Source of the DNA: Pseudomonadota bacterium
GTDB lineage: Bacteria > Pseudomonadota > Alphaproteobacteria > GCA-2746255
Reading direction: 5' to 3'
Assembly (NCBI GenBank): GCA_040752895.1
Contig: JBFMHN010000003.1
Location: forward strand, 281,501-345,500
Length of the DNA: 64,000 nt
Under the pieces are notes generated by a model. It made no database searches. It saw only the letters and a program-made list of their open reading frames with translations, and was not told the origin of the DNA. Made by a program: the position numbers and the translations under genes. Shown in pieces: positions 17,000 to 25,225 of the stretch (within the stretch, counting starts at the first letter, position 1; each line of letters begins with the position of its first letter).

Positions 17000-19605
17000 A
17001 CGGTCTTCCGCCTTATTGCCATAAACGCCGGAACGAGAGTCAGGGTGCAGACCATCATCAGCAACAGGGCGATGGTCAGCAGCGTGCCCATGCTGGCGGT
17101 GCCCAAATGGGTGGAAAGCATCAGGCTTCCGAAGGAGCCGATCGTGGTAAGCGTGCTGAACAAAACGGCACGTGGCGTGCTGGTGTGCAGGACGTCCACG
17201 TCGATGCCGTTTCGCTCCCGCAGGACGAAATGAATACCGTTCGCGACGCCAATCCCCAACAGCAACGGCAGCACGATGACGTTCGCAAAATTGAGAGGGA
17301 CGACGAAAAGCACGGCAAGAAGGTTCGTCAGAAGTGCCGCCAGGCCTAAGGGCGCCAGCACAAGCAAAACGTCCGAGGTGCGCCTGAGAATAAGCGCCAG
17401 AAGGCCGGTGATCAGAACCAGGGCAAGCGCGCTCGCCTGCCAGAAGGCCTCGATGACGGCCGCCGCTGCGCCGAGCATGGTTATCGGATCGCCCGCCGCG
17501 TTCGGCGCGACGGCCTCGACGGTGGCGATGAAGCGGCGAAGCGTGGCGGGATCTTTAGGGTCGCCGGCCGGCAGGACTTCGACCCTTGCCTGGCCATCCT
17601 TGCTGAGGAAGCGCGTCTTTAGGGAAACGGGCAACGTCTCGAACGTCACTGCTTGTGCGCCAAGGGCGGCACGCAAACGTTCCAGCTGCATGGGCAGCGT
17701 GCCAAGCAGCCTTTCCTCCAGCGCTTTGTAGGAGAGGGGGGTGGCGTCCAATTTCCGAAGCGCCTCGGCAAGCCGCTTGGCGGACCGGACGTAATCGGCG
17801 GGATGCCCGCTATCGGCCAAGGTTTCGATCTTTTTCCGAAAGACGGCAAGCGCCTCCTTGCGCTCAGCTTCCGTCAATTCCTGCTTCTCTGCTTTCCCCA
17901 TCAGGACGGGCAACAGGATGACGGAGAGGTCTTCGATGGTGGCGAGCTTCTCGCCCTGGTCTTTTGGAACGAGATCCTGGGGAATGACGACCTCTTTCAC
18001 CTCCGGCAGCTTTGAAAGTTTCTCCTTGAGCGCGGTGGTCGTTCCAAGATCGTGCGCTAAGATGGCAATGGCGTAAGGATCGATGTCGCCGGCTTCCATA
18101 AGATCCAGGAAGGTGCGCATGGCTTCGCTGTTCGGGTCCTTGAGGTGCAGCGGATTGAAATCGAATCGGGCGAAAGGAAGCGCCACGAGACCGGCCAGCG
18201 CAAGCCCGCCGCTCGCAGCGACGATAAAGCGCGCCCGCCGGCGGATGACCGCGGAGAAGTCGAAACGCAGCCGTGGGGTGGGGGGCGCCTTCCGGAACCG
18301 GAGAAGGACGAGAAGGGCTGGCAAGATCGTGAGGTTGGTGAAAAGAGAGACGAACATGCTGGTCCCGGCAATAAGGCCAAGCTCGGCAACGCCCCGATAA
18401 GCTGTCGGCAGAAAAGCATAGAAACCGATGGCCGCCGAGATGGCGCAGAAAGTCAGCGCCCCGCCGACCCCTTCCGCCGTTTGTTGCAGGGCCGCCGCCG
18501 GCTCCGTTCCGCGTTCGATCCCCTCCCGGAAGCGCAGGGCGAAGTGGATACCGAAATCAACGCTTAGGCCCACGAAGAGAACAGCGAAAGCGACGGAAAT
18601 GAGGTTTAGATGACCGACGGCGAAGGCGGCAAAGGCGAAACTCCAGATAAGCCCCATCACCAGCGTCAGCAGGATCGCTAGCACGAGGCGCACCGAACGC
18701 ATGCCGATCAGGAGAAGGCCAAGAACGAGAGCAACGGAAACGCCGCCGACCAGGCCCATGCCTTCCTGTATGCTTTGGATTTCCGTTTCATCCAGGGCGG
18801 CGTCGCCGGTCAGCCGCAGGCGGACGTCTTCCGGCAACCCGTTCGTTTGGGCGAGCGCGCGGATAAGGCTTATGGTTTTCTTCGCCGGGGCAAGGGACCC
18901 GAAATCGAGAACCGGTTGTACGGCGATCAGTTGCCGGGCAAGGCCGGCTTTTGGTTCGCCTTCCATAAGGGTCTTCCACGAAAGGTCGCGAGGGCGACCC
19001 GCGCTCATCGCCTCGACGACGTCCACCGCGCCGTTCAGAATTCGCGTGAGCCCTTCCGCTTTTTTCTTCTCCGCCTCGGCCGTGTCCAGGACGTGATCGG
19101 TGGCAAGTCCCAGCATCTCGAGCAGGCCGTCAAGGCGGGGGTTCCCTGCGAGGGTTCCCAGGAAAGGCTGGCCATCGGAGAGGCGCAAGCCGAGATCGTC
19201 GAGGTCTTGCCGATCAAGATAGAGAAGCCCGTTCTTTTTGAAGAACGGATCGGCCGCCGGGTAAAAGACGTCACCAAAACTTTCCGGCCGCGCGCGAAGG
19301 TGCGCCACCAGTTCTTCTGCCGCGGCATCGACGCGATCGGGATTTTCGCCCTCGAGAACGACAAGAATCACGTCGGAGTATTGTGGAAACGCCGCCTTCA
19401 GCGCCTCGGCGTTTTGCCGGAAGGGCAGCTCGCGGGAAAGCATATCCGTCGTTTTCGTGTTCAGACCAAGGGTGCCAACCGTGTAGTAGAGGAGGCCCAG
19501 CGTCACGGCAAAGGCGGTCCATAGCACAGCCTTTGCCCGGTGGTGGACGAGGCCAACCCATTGGCCAAGGAGATGGCGGTAGCGGCGGACTATCTGTTCA
19601 ATCAC
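16996..19605 (-). CDS. hpnN: Hopanoid transporter HpnN (RND superfamily)
   Basis: Inner-membrane RND permease that moves hopanoids toward the outer membrane. The 869-residue protein has the usual RND duplication: an N-terminal membrane helix near residue 30, a large periplasmic loop, a six-helix bundle (~residues 270-450), a second periplasmic loop, and a second bundle at ~715-865. Sterol-sensing-domain-like segments such as VGLSVDFGIHFALRFREG and LLGIGVANGIHF mark the fourth helix of each half. It is divergent from hpnM, the presumed periplasmic partner, across a 120-base gap containing an inverted repeat. Confidence 0.94.
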   Translation of the reverse strand: MIEQIVRRYRHLLGQWVGLVHHRAKAVLWTAFAVTLGLLYYTVGTLGLNTKTTDMLSRELPFRQNAEALKAAFPQYSDVILVVLEGENPDRVDAAAEELVAHLRARPESFGDVFYPAADPFFKKNGLLYLDRQDLDDLGLRLSDGQPFLGTLAGNPRLDGLLEMLGLATDHVLDTAEAEKKKAEGLTRILNGAVDVVEAMSAGRPRDLSWKTLMEGEPKAGLARQLIAVQPVLDFGSLAPAKKTISLIRALAQTNGLPEDVRLRLTGDAALDETEIQSIQEGMGLVGGVSVALVLGLLLIGMRSVRLVLAILLTLVMGLIWSFAFAAFAVGHLNLISVAFAVLFVGLSVDFGIHFALRFREGIERGTEPAAALQQTAEGVGGALTFCAISAAIGFYAFLPTAYRGVAELGLIAGTSMFVSLFTNLTILPALLVLLRFRKAPPTPRLRFDFSAVIRRRARFIVAASGGLALAGLVALPFARFDFNPLHLKDPNSEAMRTFLDLMEAGDIDPYAIAILAHDLGTTTALKEKLSKLPEVKEVVIPQDLVPKDQGEKLATIEDLSVILLPVLMGKAEKQELTEAERKEALAVFRKKIETLADSGHPADYVRSAKRLAEALRKLDATPLSYKALEERLLGTLPMQLERLRAALGAQAVTFETLPVSLKTRFLSKDGQARVEVLPAGDPKDPATLRRFIATVEAVAPNAAGDPITMLGAAAAVIEAFWQASALALVLITGLLALILRRTSDVLLVLAPLGLAALLTNLLAVLFVVPLNFANVIVLPLLLGIGVANGIHFVLRERNGIDVDVLHTSTPRAVLFSTLTTIGSFGSLMLSTHLGTASMGTLLTIALLLMMVCTLTLVPAFMAIRRKTV

Positions 19606-19653
19606 GGGGAGCGTTATCTGCCCATGGTGGGAGAGTCAAAGATGGTGGTGTTT

Positions 19654-19682
19654 TTATGCTCGGGAATGCTTAAATAGCATAA
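19654..19682. repeat. Inverted repeat between hpnN and hpnM
   Basis: TTATGCT (19654-19660) and AGCATAA (19676-19682) are perfect inverted repeats separated by 15 bases, in the 120-base divergent gap between the hpnN and hpnM starts. Arm length and spacing suit a dimeric regulator controlling both genes or a hairpin in the hpnM leader. No T-run follows on either side, so it is not an intrinsic terminator. Confidence 0.5.
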
Positions 19683-19725
19683 CAACGCCACCCACAACAC
19701 GAAAGGCTCATGAAAGGAAACGGAC

Positions 19726-20340
19726 ATGCGGCGCCAAAAAATAAAGCAGATTCTCTTTCTGGCTGTTGCCGCCGTATTTCTGGTATTTCCCCTTCGCGCA
19801 GAGCCGATGGCGCCAGCGGCAGTTATCGAAAAACTCCATGAAAAACTGATCTCGGTCATGAGGGCGGCCGACGCGCTTGGCTACGCGGGGCGGCGCGAAG
19901 AACTGGCCCCCGTTCTTCTGGCCAGCTTCGACCTTCGCAGAATGTCGCAAGTGACGGTTGGGAGCAACTGGAAGACGATGACGGACGCGCAAAGGGACGC
20001 GCTTGTCGAGGCGTTCACGGACATGACGATTTCGAACTACGCCTCGCGCTTCAAGGGGTTTTCGGGCGAATTTTTTGAAACCCTCGGCACTCTCGAAACG
20101 CCGCACAAGGATATCGTCGTGCAGACGCACATCGTGACCTCGGACGAAAAAATTCGCATCGATTACCTGTTGCGGGAAACGCCGGACGGGTGGCGCATTA
20201 TTGACATATTTCTGAAGGGAACGATCAGCGAGCTGGCGGCACGGCGCTCGGAGTACATGACCGTTATCCGCGACCAGGGGGTCGACGTGTTGATCGGAGC
20301 CGTCCGGAAAAAAGCGGCAAGCCTGGCCGCGGCATCCTGA
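19726..20340 (+). CDS. hpnM: HpnM, MlaC/Ttg2D-family periplasmic lipid-binding protein
   Basis: Secreted lipid carrier of the MlaC (toluene-tolerance Ttg2D) family, the version associated with hopanoid clusters. It has an N-terminal signal sequence (basic RRQKIKQ, hydrophobic LFLAVAAVFLVFPL, cut after ...RAEP-like) and then the ~170-residue MlaC domain with the recognisable GSNWKTMTDAQRDALVEAF and GWRIIDIFLKG segments. Length 204 residues. It probably shuttles lipid in the periplasm between HpnN and the outer membrane. The downstream DUF2141 gene starts 12 bases after it on the same strand. Confidence 0.9.
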   Translation: MRRQKIKQILFLAVAAVFLVFPLRAEPMAPAAVIEKLHEKLISVMRAADALGYAGRREELAPVLLASFDLRRMSQVTVGSNWKTMTDAQRDALVEAFTDMTISNYASRFKGFSGEFFETLGTLETPHKDIVVQTHIVTSDEKIRIDYLLRETPDGWRIIDIFLKGTISELAARRSEYMTVIRDQGVDVLIGAVRKKAASLAAAS

Positions 20341-20352
20341 CACTTGGGCCAC

Positions 20353-20802
20353 ATGCTTGGCGGTACGCGACGTTTCCTCGGCCTTCTCCTGCTAGGCGGG
20401 GTTCTTTTACCTGCCGCGGCGGCTTCCGCAAAGGCTGCCGACTTGCGGGTTCAGGTGCCTGAAATCAAAAACCGATCCGGCATCATGCGGTTTGCCCTTT
20501 ACGATCGGGCCATCGGTTTTCCTTCCTATGAAGGGCGCTTTGCCCATCTCGACATAGCGGTGCCGAAGGAGGGGGTGGTGGAAGCAGTGTTCGCCGATCT
20601 TGCTCCGGGCGGCTACGCGGTTGCGGTTTATCACGACGCCAACGGCAACAACAAATTCGACAGCAGTTTTTTCGGCTTGCCGCTGGAGGGCTATGGCTTC
20701 AGCAACAACGCCCGCGGTTTTCTGAGCGCACCCGGCTTTTCTTCGGCGGCGGTTGCCCTTGGGGAAGAAGGGCGCACGATTGAAATCCGGCTTTCCTATT
20801 GA
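20353..20802 (+). CDS. Secreted DUF2141-family protein
   Basis: Small secreted protein of unknown function. An N-terminal signal peptide (residues ~1-27, ending ASAKA-A) is followed by a ~120-residue beta-sandwich of the DUF2141 type, with the conserved PGGYAVAVYHDANGNNKFD segment and a terminal GFSNNARG stretch. The ATG at 20353 gives 149 residues; a TTG three codons upstream is also possible. It follows hpnM closely and is separated from the convergent mlaA by a strong bidirectional terminator, so it probably ends the hpnM transcript. A role in envelope lipid handling is only a guess from position. Confidence 0.75.
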   Translation: MLGGTRRFLGLLLLGGVLLPAAAASAKAADLRVQVPEIKNRSGIMRFALYDRAIGFPSYEGRFAHLDIAVPKEGVVEAVFADLAPGGYAVAVYHDANGNNKFDSSFFGLPLEGYGFSNNARGFLSAPGFSSAAVALGEEGRTIEIRLSY

Positions 20803-20814
20803 GAGCGGAATCAA

Positions 20815-20840
20815 AAACGGCGCCCCAAAGGGCGCCGTTT
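20815..20840. terminator. Bidirectional intrinsic terminator
   Basis: An 11-bp perfect stem (AAACGGCGCCC / GGGCGCCGTTT) with a 4-base CAAA loop. A-rich on the left flank and T-ending on the right, so it can terminate both the hpnM-DUF2141 transcript and the convergent mlaA transcript. Confidence 0.85.
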
Positions 20841-20864
20841 GATAGATCGTCTTGGGCTTAAGCG

Positions 20865-21698
20865 TTATCCGCCGTTGCCGTAATCGGGATAGGAATAGCC
20901 ATAGGGGCTCGATCCCCCTTCGAGGGGCAGCTTGCCGTCGTAAATCTTGTCCATCCGATCCTGCCGATAGAGGCTTCGGATCGTGGCGTAGAGGTCAATC
21001 GCGGTCCGCTGCAATTCCTCGAAGCGCTCGATGTTCCGTTCGCGCCGATCAAGCGCGCTCAGCCCGCTTCGCACATAGGTAACCCATTCCTTGTCTTCGC
21101 TGTTCGCCCAGAAACGGAAGGGATCGGAAAAACTGTCGACGAGAGTGCCCACGAGATCCCGTGGGTTCGACGGTCCGCCAACCGGCAACATCAGATAGGG
21201 ACCCTCGGGAACGCCCCAAACGGCCAGCGTTTGCCCAAAATCCTCAATGTGGGGTTCGAGCCCCCATTCCGTGGCCACGTCGAAAAAGCCGCCGACGCCG
21301 ACGGTCGAATTGATGACGAAGCGACCGAGGGTTTCAGCCCCGTTCTCGAATTTCGCCTGGAGAATCTGGTTCGCGATCACGGTCGGCGTCTGAAGGTTGA
21401 GAAGCGCGTTGCGAATGGCTCGCCGCATTAGCTCGGGTAGGAGAAAACGGTAGCCCTGGGCCAGCGGCTTGAAGAGGTTGCGGTCGAGGAAGAGGTTGGC
21501 ATCCAAGATGCCGCGGTTAACGTCTTCGAGGGGGTCGTTGATGTCCTCTTCTTGTTGAGCGTGCGCCTCCGATAAGGGCAGCCCAATGCAAACCAGCATC
21601 AAGACCATCGCTACCCAGGCGCGCGGCGCCCAAAGCACACGAAGCGGTTGGGGAAGGGACCGGCCTACCCACATTTTATCTACTCCCTCGCAACTCAT
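20865..21698 (-). CDS. mlaA: MlaA/VacJ-family outer-membrane lipid-asymmetry protein
   Basis: Removes phospholipids from the outer leaflet of the outer membrane and hands them to a periplasmic MlaC. The family signature NDPLEDVNR appears just after the signal peptide, with further conserved blocks in the middle (VGGFFDVATEWGL, FGQTLAVWGV) and PYLMLPVGGPSNPRDLVG. The signal sequence ends SEAHAQ without a lipobox Cys, so unlike E. coli MlaA it seems to be a non-lipidated version. Length 277 residues if the start is at 21698; an internal ATG eight codons later (21674) is also plausible. Its placement beside the MlaC-like hpnM suggests a shared lipid-trafficking role. Confidence 0.92.
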   Translation of the reverse strand: MSCEGVDKMWVGRSLPQPLRVLWAPRAWVAMVLMLVCIGLPLSEAHAQQEEDINDPLEDVNRGILDANLFLDRNLFKPLAQGYRFLLPELMRRAIRNALLNLQTPTVIANQILQAKFENGAETLGRFVINSTVGVGGFFDVATEWGLEPHIEDFGQTLAVWGVPEGPYLMLPVGGPSNPRDLVGTLVDSFSDPFRFWANSEDKEWVTYVRSGLSALDRRERNIERFEELQRTAIDLYATIRSLYRQDRMDKIYDGKLPLEGGSSPYGYSYPDYGNGG

Positions 21699-21919
21699 TC
21701 CCTAAGCCTTTTCAGAAAGATAACACGTTTTAAAGCGTCCGCAAGCGGTCTCTTGCCAAAGTGAACGACATTTTTGACAGAATTTCCTTACCAATTCCTT
21801 GCCGCAGTTCGCCCGTTTTGGTTCTTGAGCGCAACGGCCGGGTGGTTGCCGAGGGGGGGCGGTTTATTGTTTACTACCGGGTGCTAAGCGTGCTGCACGA
21901 GGGAGCGTTGGGAAGCAAT

Positions 21920-22693
21920 ATGCCGCCAGATACCATCCTTTCCGAGATCCAGAAAGAGAGCTTTCACGAGAACGGTTTCGTAATCGTTCGTCAGTTGTTT
22001 GACGCCGACGAAATGCGCCGGATCGAGGCGTGGACGAACGAGGTCGTCGCCATGCCGGAGGTGCCTGGCAATCACATGGTCTATTACGAGGAAAACCTTC
22101 GCGAGCCGGGAAAGCGTGTGCTTCAGCGAATCGAGAATTTTTCACCCTACCATGAGAAGTTCTGGGAGCTGTTCAACAGCCCAAAAATGTGCAGCGCCGT
22201 TGCCGAGCTGTTCGGTGAACCGGCGGTCCTTTTCAAGGAAAAAATCAACTTCAAATTACCCGGCGGCGGTGGGTTCAAGCTGCACCAGGACCAACAGGCC
22301 GGGTGGGGGGTCTACGCCGATATCTTCATCACGATGCTTGTCAGCATCGACCCGTCAACGCAGGAAAACGGCTGCCTCGAACTTGCCGCCGGCCATCATC
22401 GAAAGGGGCTGGTCGGAAAGGAATGGGAACCCCTGAACGAAGAAGACGCCAGCCGGGAAGGTTTTGCGCTTGTTCCCTTCACGAGTGACCCTGGCGATGC
22501 GGCTTTCTTCGATTCCTATGCGCCCCACCAGTCGCATCCGAATCAGACGAATAAGCCAAGGCGTGTCCTTTACGTCACCTATAACAAAGCCTCCGCCGGC
22601 GATCATCGCGTCCGCTACTATGCCGATAAAAGGCGCAGCTTTCCGCCGGACATCGAACGGGAGCCGGGCAAGCCTTACGTCTTCCGGGTGTGA
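21920..22693 (+). CDS. PhyH-family 2-oxoglutarate dioxygenase, PhnY-like
   Basis: Fe(II)/2-oxoglutarate-dependent dioxygenase. The iron triad reads H122-x-D124 plus H203 in an HxSxxN context, and R214/R215 would bind 2-oxoglutarate. The block INFKLPGGGGFKLHQDQQ resembles PhnY, which hydroxylates C1 of 2-aminoethylphosphonate. Since it sits with PEP mutase and transaminase genes here, the likeliest substrate is that phosphonate or a lipid carrying it (inference). I chose the ATG at 21920, which has GGGAAG just upstream; the frame is open 53 codons further up but that part is unlike the family. The 257-residue length is usual. The PhyH family also acts on many unrelated substrates, so the substrate is not certain. 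Confidence 0.75.
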   Translation: MPPDTILSEIQKESFHENGFVIVRQLFDADEMRRIEAWTNEVVAMPEVPGNHMVYYEENLREPGKRVLQRIENFSPYHEKFWELFNSPKMCSAVAELFGEPAVLFKEKINFKLPGGGGFKLHQDQQAGWGVYADIFITMLVSIDPSTQENGCLELAAGHHRKGLVGKEWEPLNEEDASREGFALVPFTSDPGDAAFFDSYAPHQSHPNQTNKPRRVLYVTYNKASAGDHRVRYYADKRRSFPPDIEREPGKPYVFRV

Positions 22694-22721
22694 TCTTCTT
22701 AGGCTTTTAGGATGGGTTGAA

Positions 22722-23336
22722 ATGGGCAAGATGCGGAGTTGGGATCAGCGCCTTGGCTTCCGGATCGCCAAAGGGCTCGCCCGCACGCCGATAACCCCGA
22801 ACCAGGTTTCGCTTTTCTCGCTGGTGCTTACGCTCACGGGCGCTGCTTTTTTCACAAGCGGGGAGGCGGTGTTGCTCCATTGGGGGGCCGGTCTTTTTGT
22901 CGCGGGGCGATTCCTCGACCACGTGGATGGTGAACTCGCGAGATACAGCGGCCACACCTCGCGCTTCGGCTATTACCTCGACTACACCGTGGGCGCCATA
23001 AGCTACGCCGCCCTTTTCCTGGGTTTGGGCGTCGGCTTTCGGGAGAGTGCGCTTGGGGACTGGTCCATCGTTCTGGGATTGGCCGGCATGACCGCCGCCC
23101 TTCTTGCGATGGCGCTAAATATCGGCATCGATCGGCAAAATGCGGAGGGGGCGGTTGGCTACCCGTCTTTTGCCGGATTCGAGCTTGAGGACGGCATTTA
23201 TCTTATCGCCCCCATTACCTGGCTGGGCGGGCTGCTGTTTTTCTTCACCGCCGCCGGCATCGGCGCCGTCTGCTACCTGCTCTGGACGTTCCGCTGCTAT
23301 CTGAGAGGAGAGCCTGCCAAGGCTTCCGGACGCTAG
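22722..23336 (+). CDS. CDP-alcohol phosphatidyltransferase family protein, catalytic Asp missing
   Basis: Polytopic membrane protein of the CDP-alcohol phosphotransferase family, 204 residues with about six hydrophobic helices. The signature should read DxxDGxxAR-x8-GxxxDxxxD. Here D66, D69, G70, A73, R74, G83 and D87 are in place, but the fourth Asp, the proposed catalytic base, is Gly91. The start at 22722 follows an AGGAT sequence. It is 28 bases after the dioxygenase and its 3' end overlaps the convergent paralogue by 4 bases. In this phosphonate context it may transfer a phosphonate headgroup from a CMP-activated donor, but the missing base leaves activity in doubt. Confidence 0.82.
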   Translation: MGKMRSWDQRLGFRIAKGLARTPITPNQVSLFSLVLTLTGAAFFTSGEAVLLHWGAGLFVAGRFLDHVDGELARYSGHTSRFGYYLDYTVGAISYAALFLGLGVGFRESALGDWSIVLGLAGMTAALLAMALNIGIDRQNAEGAVGYPSFAGFELEDGIYLIAPITWLGGLLFFFTAAGIGAVCYLLWTFRCYLRGEPAKASGR

Positions 23337-23932
23337 CCCCGGTTCCTGGGCGTGCGAAAGCGCAAATAGGCATAAATGGCAAAGGCGGGCACGCCGATAC
23401 CGGCGGCCAGCAGCAACGCCTCGCCCCAGCCGAGCCATAGGGCGACCGGGATGGCGAGGATCGCATCGTCGGGATCGAAACCGCCAGCACCTTCGAAGGC
23501 GGGCTTTCCATGACCTTCTCGGTTTTCCATCTGAACAACGAAACCCAAAATCGCCGCCACCGCCGAACCCGCGACAACCCCAAGCGGAATCGCCGACATA
23601 CCAAGCGCGCTTTCGCGAAGACCGATGCCGATTCCGACAAAAACCATGCCGTTGACGGTGGCGTCGCAAACCAGATCGTAACGATGCCCCCACGCGCTCG
23701 TGATGCCGGTAAGCCGTGCCAACTCGCCGTCCGCGCGATCGAGCAGTATGGAAAGCACGAAGAAAAGCCCGCCCAGCAAGGTCCAGAAGGGGTCGCCTGC
23801 GGCGTAAGCGCCGCCCGCCCCGAGGCCGGCAACCAGGCGCAGCGTCGTCAATTGGTTCGGCGTGACGGGCGTGCGCGCCAGTACCCGGACCGGCGGGCGG
23901 ACGAAGCGGTGGATCCAGGTGTTATGGGACAT
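23333..23932 (-). CDS. CDP-alcohol phosphatidyltransferase family protein
   Basis: Membrane enzyme that transfers a phospho- or phosphono-alcohol from a CDP/CMP donor to an acceptor alcohol. The full signature is present: D65, D68, G69, A72, R73, G82, D86 and D90. Length 199 residues with around six membrane helices. It shares the RTPxTPNQ-type N-terminal segment and GxGxGLRESALG-like middle with the paralogue at 22722-23336, indicating an old duplication. By analogy with ethanolamine phosphotransferase in the Kennedy pathway, it could move 2-aminoethylphosphonate from its CMP ester onto diacylglycerol (inference from cluster). Phosphatidylinositol-type or other lipid synthases belong to the same family. 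Confidence 0.85.
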   Translation of the reverse strand: MSHNTWIHRFVRPPVRVLARTPVTPNQLTTLRLVAGLGAGGAYAAGDPFWTLLGGLFFVLSILLDRADGELARLTGITSAWGHRYDLVCDATVNGMVFVGIGIGLRESALGMSAIPLGVVAGSAVAAILGFVVQMENREGHGKPAFEGAGGFDPDDAILAIPVALWLGWGEALLLAAGIGVPAFAIYAYLRFRTPRNRG

Positions 23933-24050
23933 GGCGGAGATCAGAGCGGGTGGTAAAATGGTTTCGGCGGCGTGCGGTTCCTAGCGGTGGCTCGGGCGGG
24001 ATCGTAGTCGCCGTTTTCTCAAAGAAAAAGTTTTTTCCGTTCGGCCGTCA

Positions 24051-24079
24051 TTGACACCATAGGGTGGGCGCGGTTTCCT
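24051..24079 (+). promoter_or_regulatory. Candidate sigma70-type promoter for phnW
   Basis: TTGACA at 24051-24056 is a perfect -35 box; with a 17-base spacer the -10 would be TTTCCT at 24074-24079, a poor match. An AGGA ribosome site at 24091 follows. Strength or need for an activator cannot be judged. Confidence 0.4.
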
Positions 24080-24102
24080 GATCTCATTCAAGGACTAGGC
24101 AT

Positions 24103-25215
24103 ATGGCGAATATCCCTGAAGAGCCTCTGCTGCTGACGCCGGGGCCGATCACCACCTCCCGGGCGACGAAAGAAGCGATGCTGCGCGACTGGGGCTCGCG
24201 GGATCGCGATTTCATCGCGCTGACGCAGGGGGTGCGGGAAAACCTGCTGCGGCTGGTCGGCGGCATGGAAAGCCATACCTGCGTGCCGATCCAAGGAAGC
24301 GGCACCTTCGGCATGGAAGCCGCGCTCGGCACGCTCGTCCCGCGTCACGGCAAGCTGCTCGTTCTCGTGAATGGCTCCTATGGCGCGCGTATGGCCGAGA
24401 TCGTCGTGCGCCTGGGTCGGGCCTGTGCGACGCTCGTTTTCGAGGAGTCCCGGCCGGTTGATCCGGCGGCGCTCGAGGAAGCCCTCAAGGCAGACCCCGC
24501 GATCACCCATGTCGGCGCCGTTCATTGCGAAACCGGGGCCGGGCTTTTGAACCCGATCGAGAAGATCGCCGCCGTCACGGCGAGGCACGGTTGCGGGCTT
24601 TTGCTGGATGCGATCAGCACCTTCGGCGCCTTGCCGCTCGATGTGGCGGCTCTTCCTTGCGAGGCGGTCGTCGCTTCCGCCAACAAATGCCTGGAAGGCG
24701 TGCCCGGCGTCGCCTTTGCCATCGTCGGGCGGGAGGCCCTTGCCGCCGTGAAGGGGAACGCGCCTTCCCTGAGCCTCGATCTCTATGGCCAATGGCGCGC
24801 CCTTGAAGAAACCGGCCAGTGGCGGTTCACGCCACCCACCCATGTTGTGGCCGCCCTTGCCCGGGCGCTCGAGGAGCACGCGGCCGAAGGCGGCGTCGAA
24901 GGTCGCGGAGCGCGCTATCGCGGCAATTGCCGCTTACTGGTCGAAGGTATGCGCGAGCTGGGTTTCCGGCCGTTTCTTCCCGATGCGCTGCGGGCGCCGA
25001 TCATCGTCGCTTTCCATTCGCCGGCGGACCCCAACTTCGCCTTTCCCGCTTTCTACGACCTCCTTCGCGACCGGGGCTATGTGATCTATCCCGGGAAGGT
25101 GACAGCGGCGGACACTTTCCGGATTGGTTGCATCGGGCGGGTCGCCGCGCGGGATATCGAGGGCGTGTTGGTGGCGGTTCGGGCGGCGATGACGGTGCTG
25201 GGAGCGGCCGCCTGA
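24103..25215 (+). CDS. phnW: 2-aminoethylphosphonate-pyruvate transaminase-like enzyme
   Basis: PLP enzyme (class V fold) interconverting phosphonoacetaldehyde plus alanine with 2-aminoethylphosphonate plus pyruvate. The N-terminal LLLTPGPITTS is diagnostic of the PhnW/AGT group. The PLP-anchoring Asp is D169 in LLLDAIS and the Schiff-base lysine is K195 in SANKCLEGVPG, a PhnW-like context. The 370-residue length is typical. It converges with the decarboxylase gene downstream (10-base gap). PhnW also serves catabolism, but the neighbouring PEP mutase and decarboxylase argue for the biosynthetic direction here. Confidence 0.9.
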   Translation: MANIPEEPLLLTPGPITTSRATKEAMLRDWGSRDRDFIALTQGVRENLLRLVGGMESHTCVPIQGSGTFGMEAALGTLVPRHGKLLVLVNGSYGARMAEIVVRLGRACATLVFEESRPVDPAALEEALKADPAITHVGAVHCETGAGLLNPIEKIAAVTARHGCGLLLDAISTFGALPLDVAALPCEAVVASANKCLEGVPGVAFAIVGREALAAVKGNAPSLSLDLYGQWRALEETGQWRFTPPTHVVAALARALEEHAAEGGVEGRGARYRGNCRLLVEGMRELGFRPFLPDALRAPIIVAFHSPADPNFAFPAFYDLLRDRGYVIYPGKVTAADTFRIGCIGRVAARDIEGVLVAVRAAMTVLGAAA

Positions 25216-25225
25216 CCAGGCCTTA

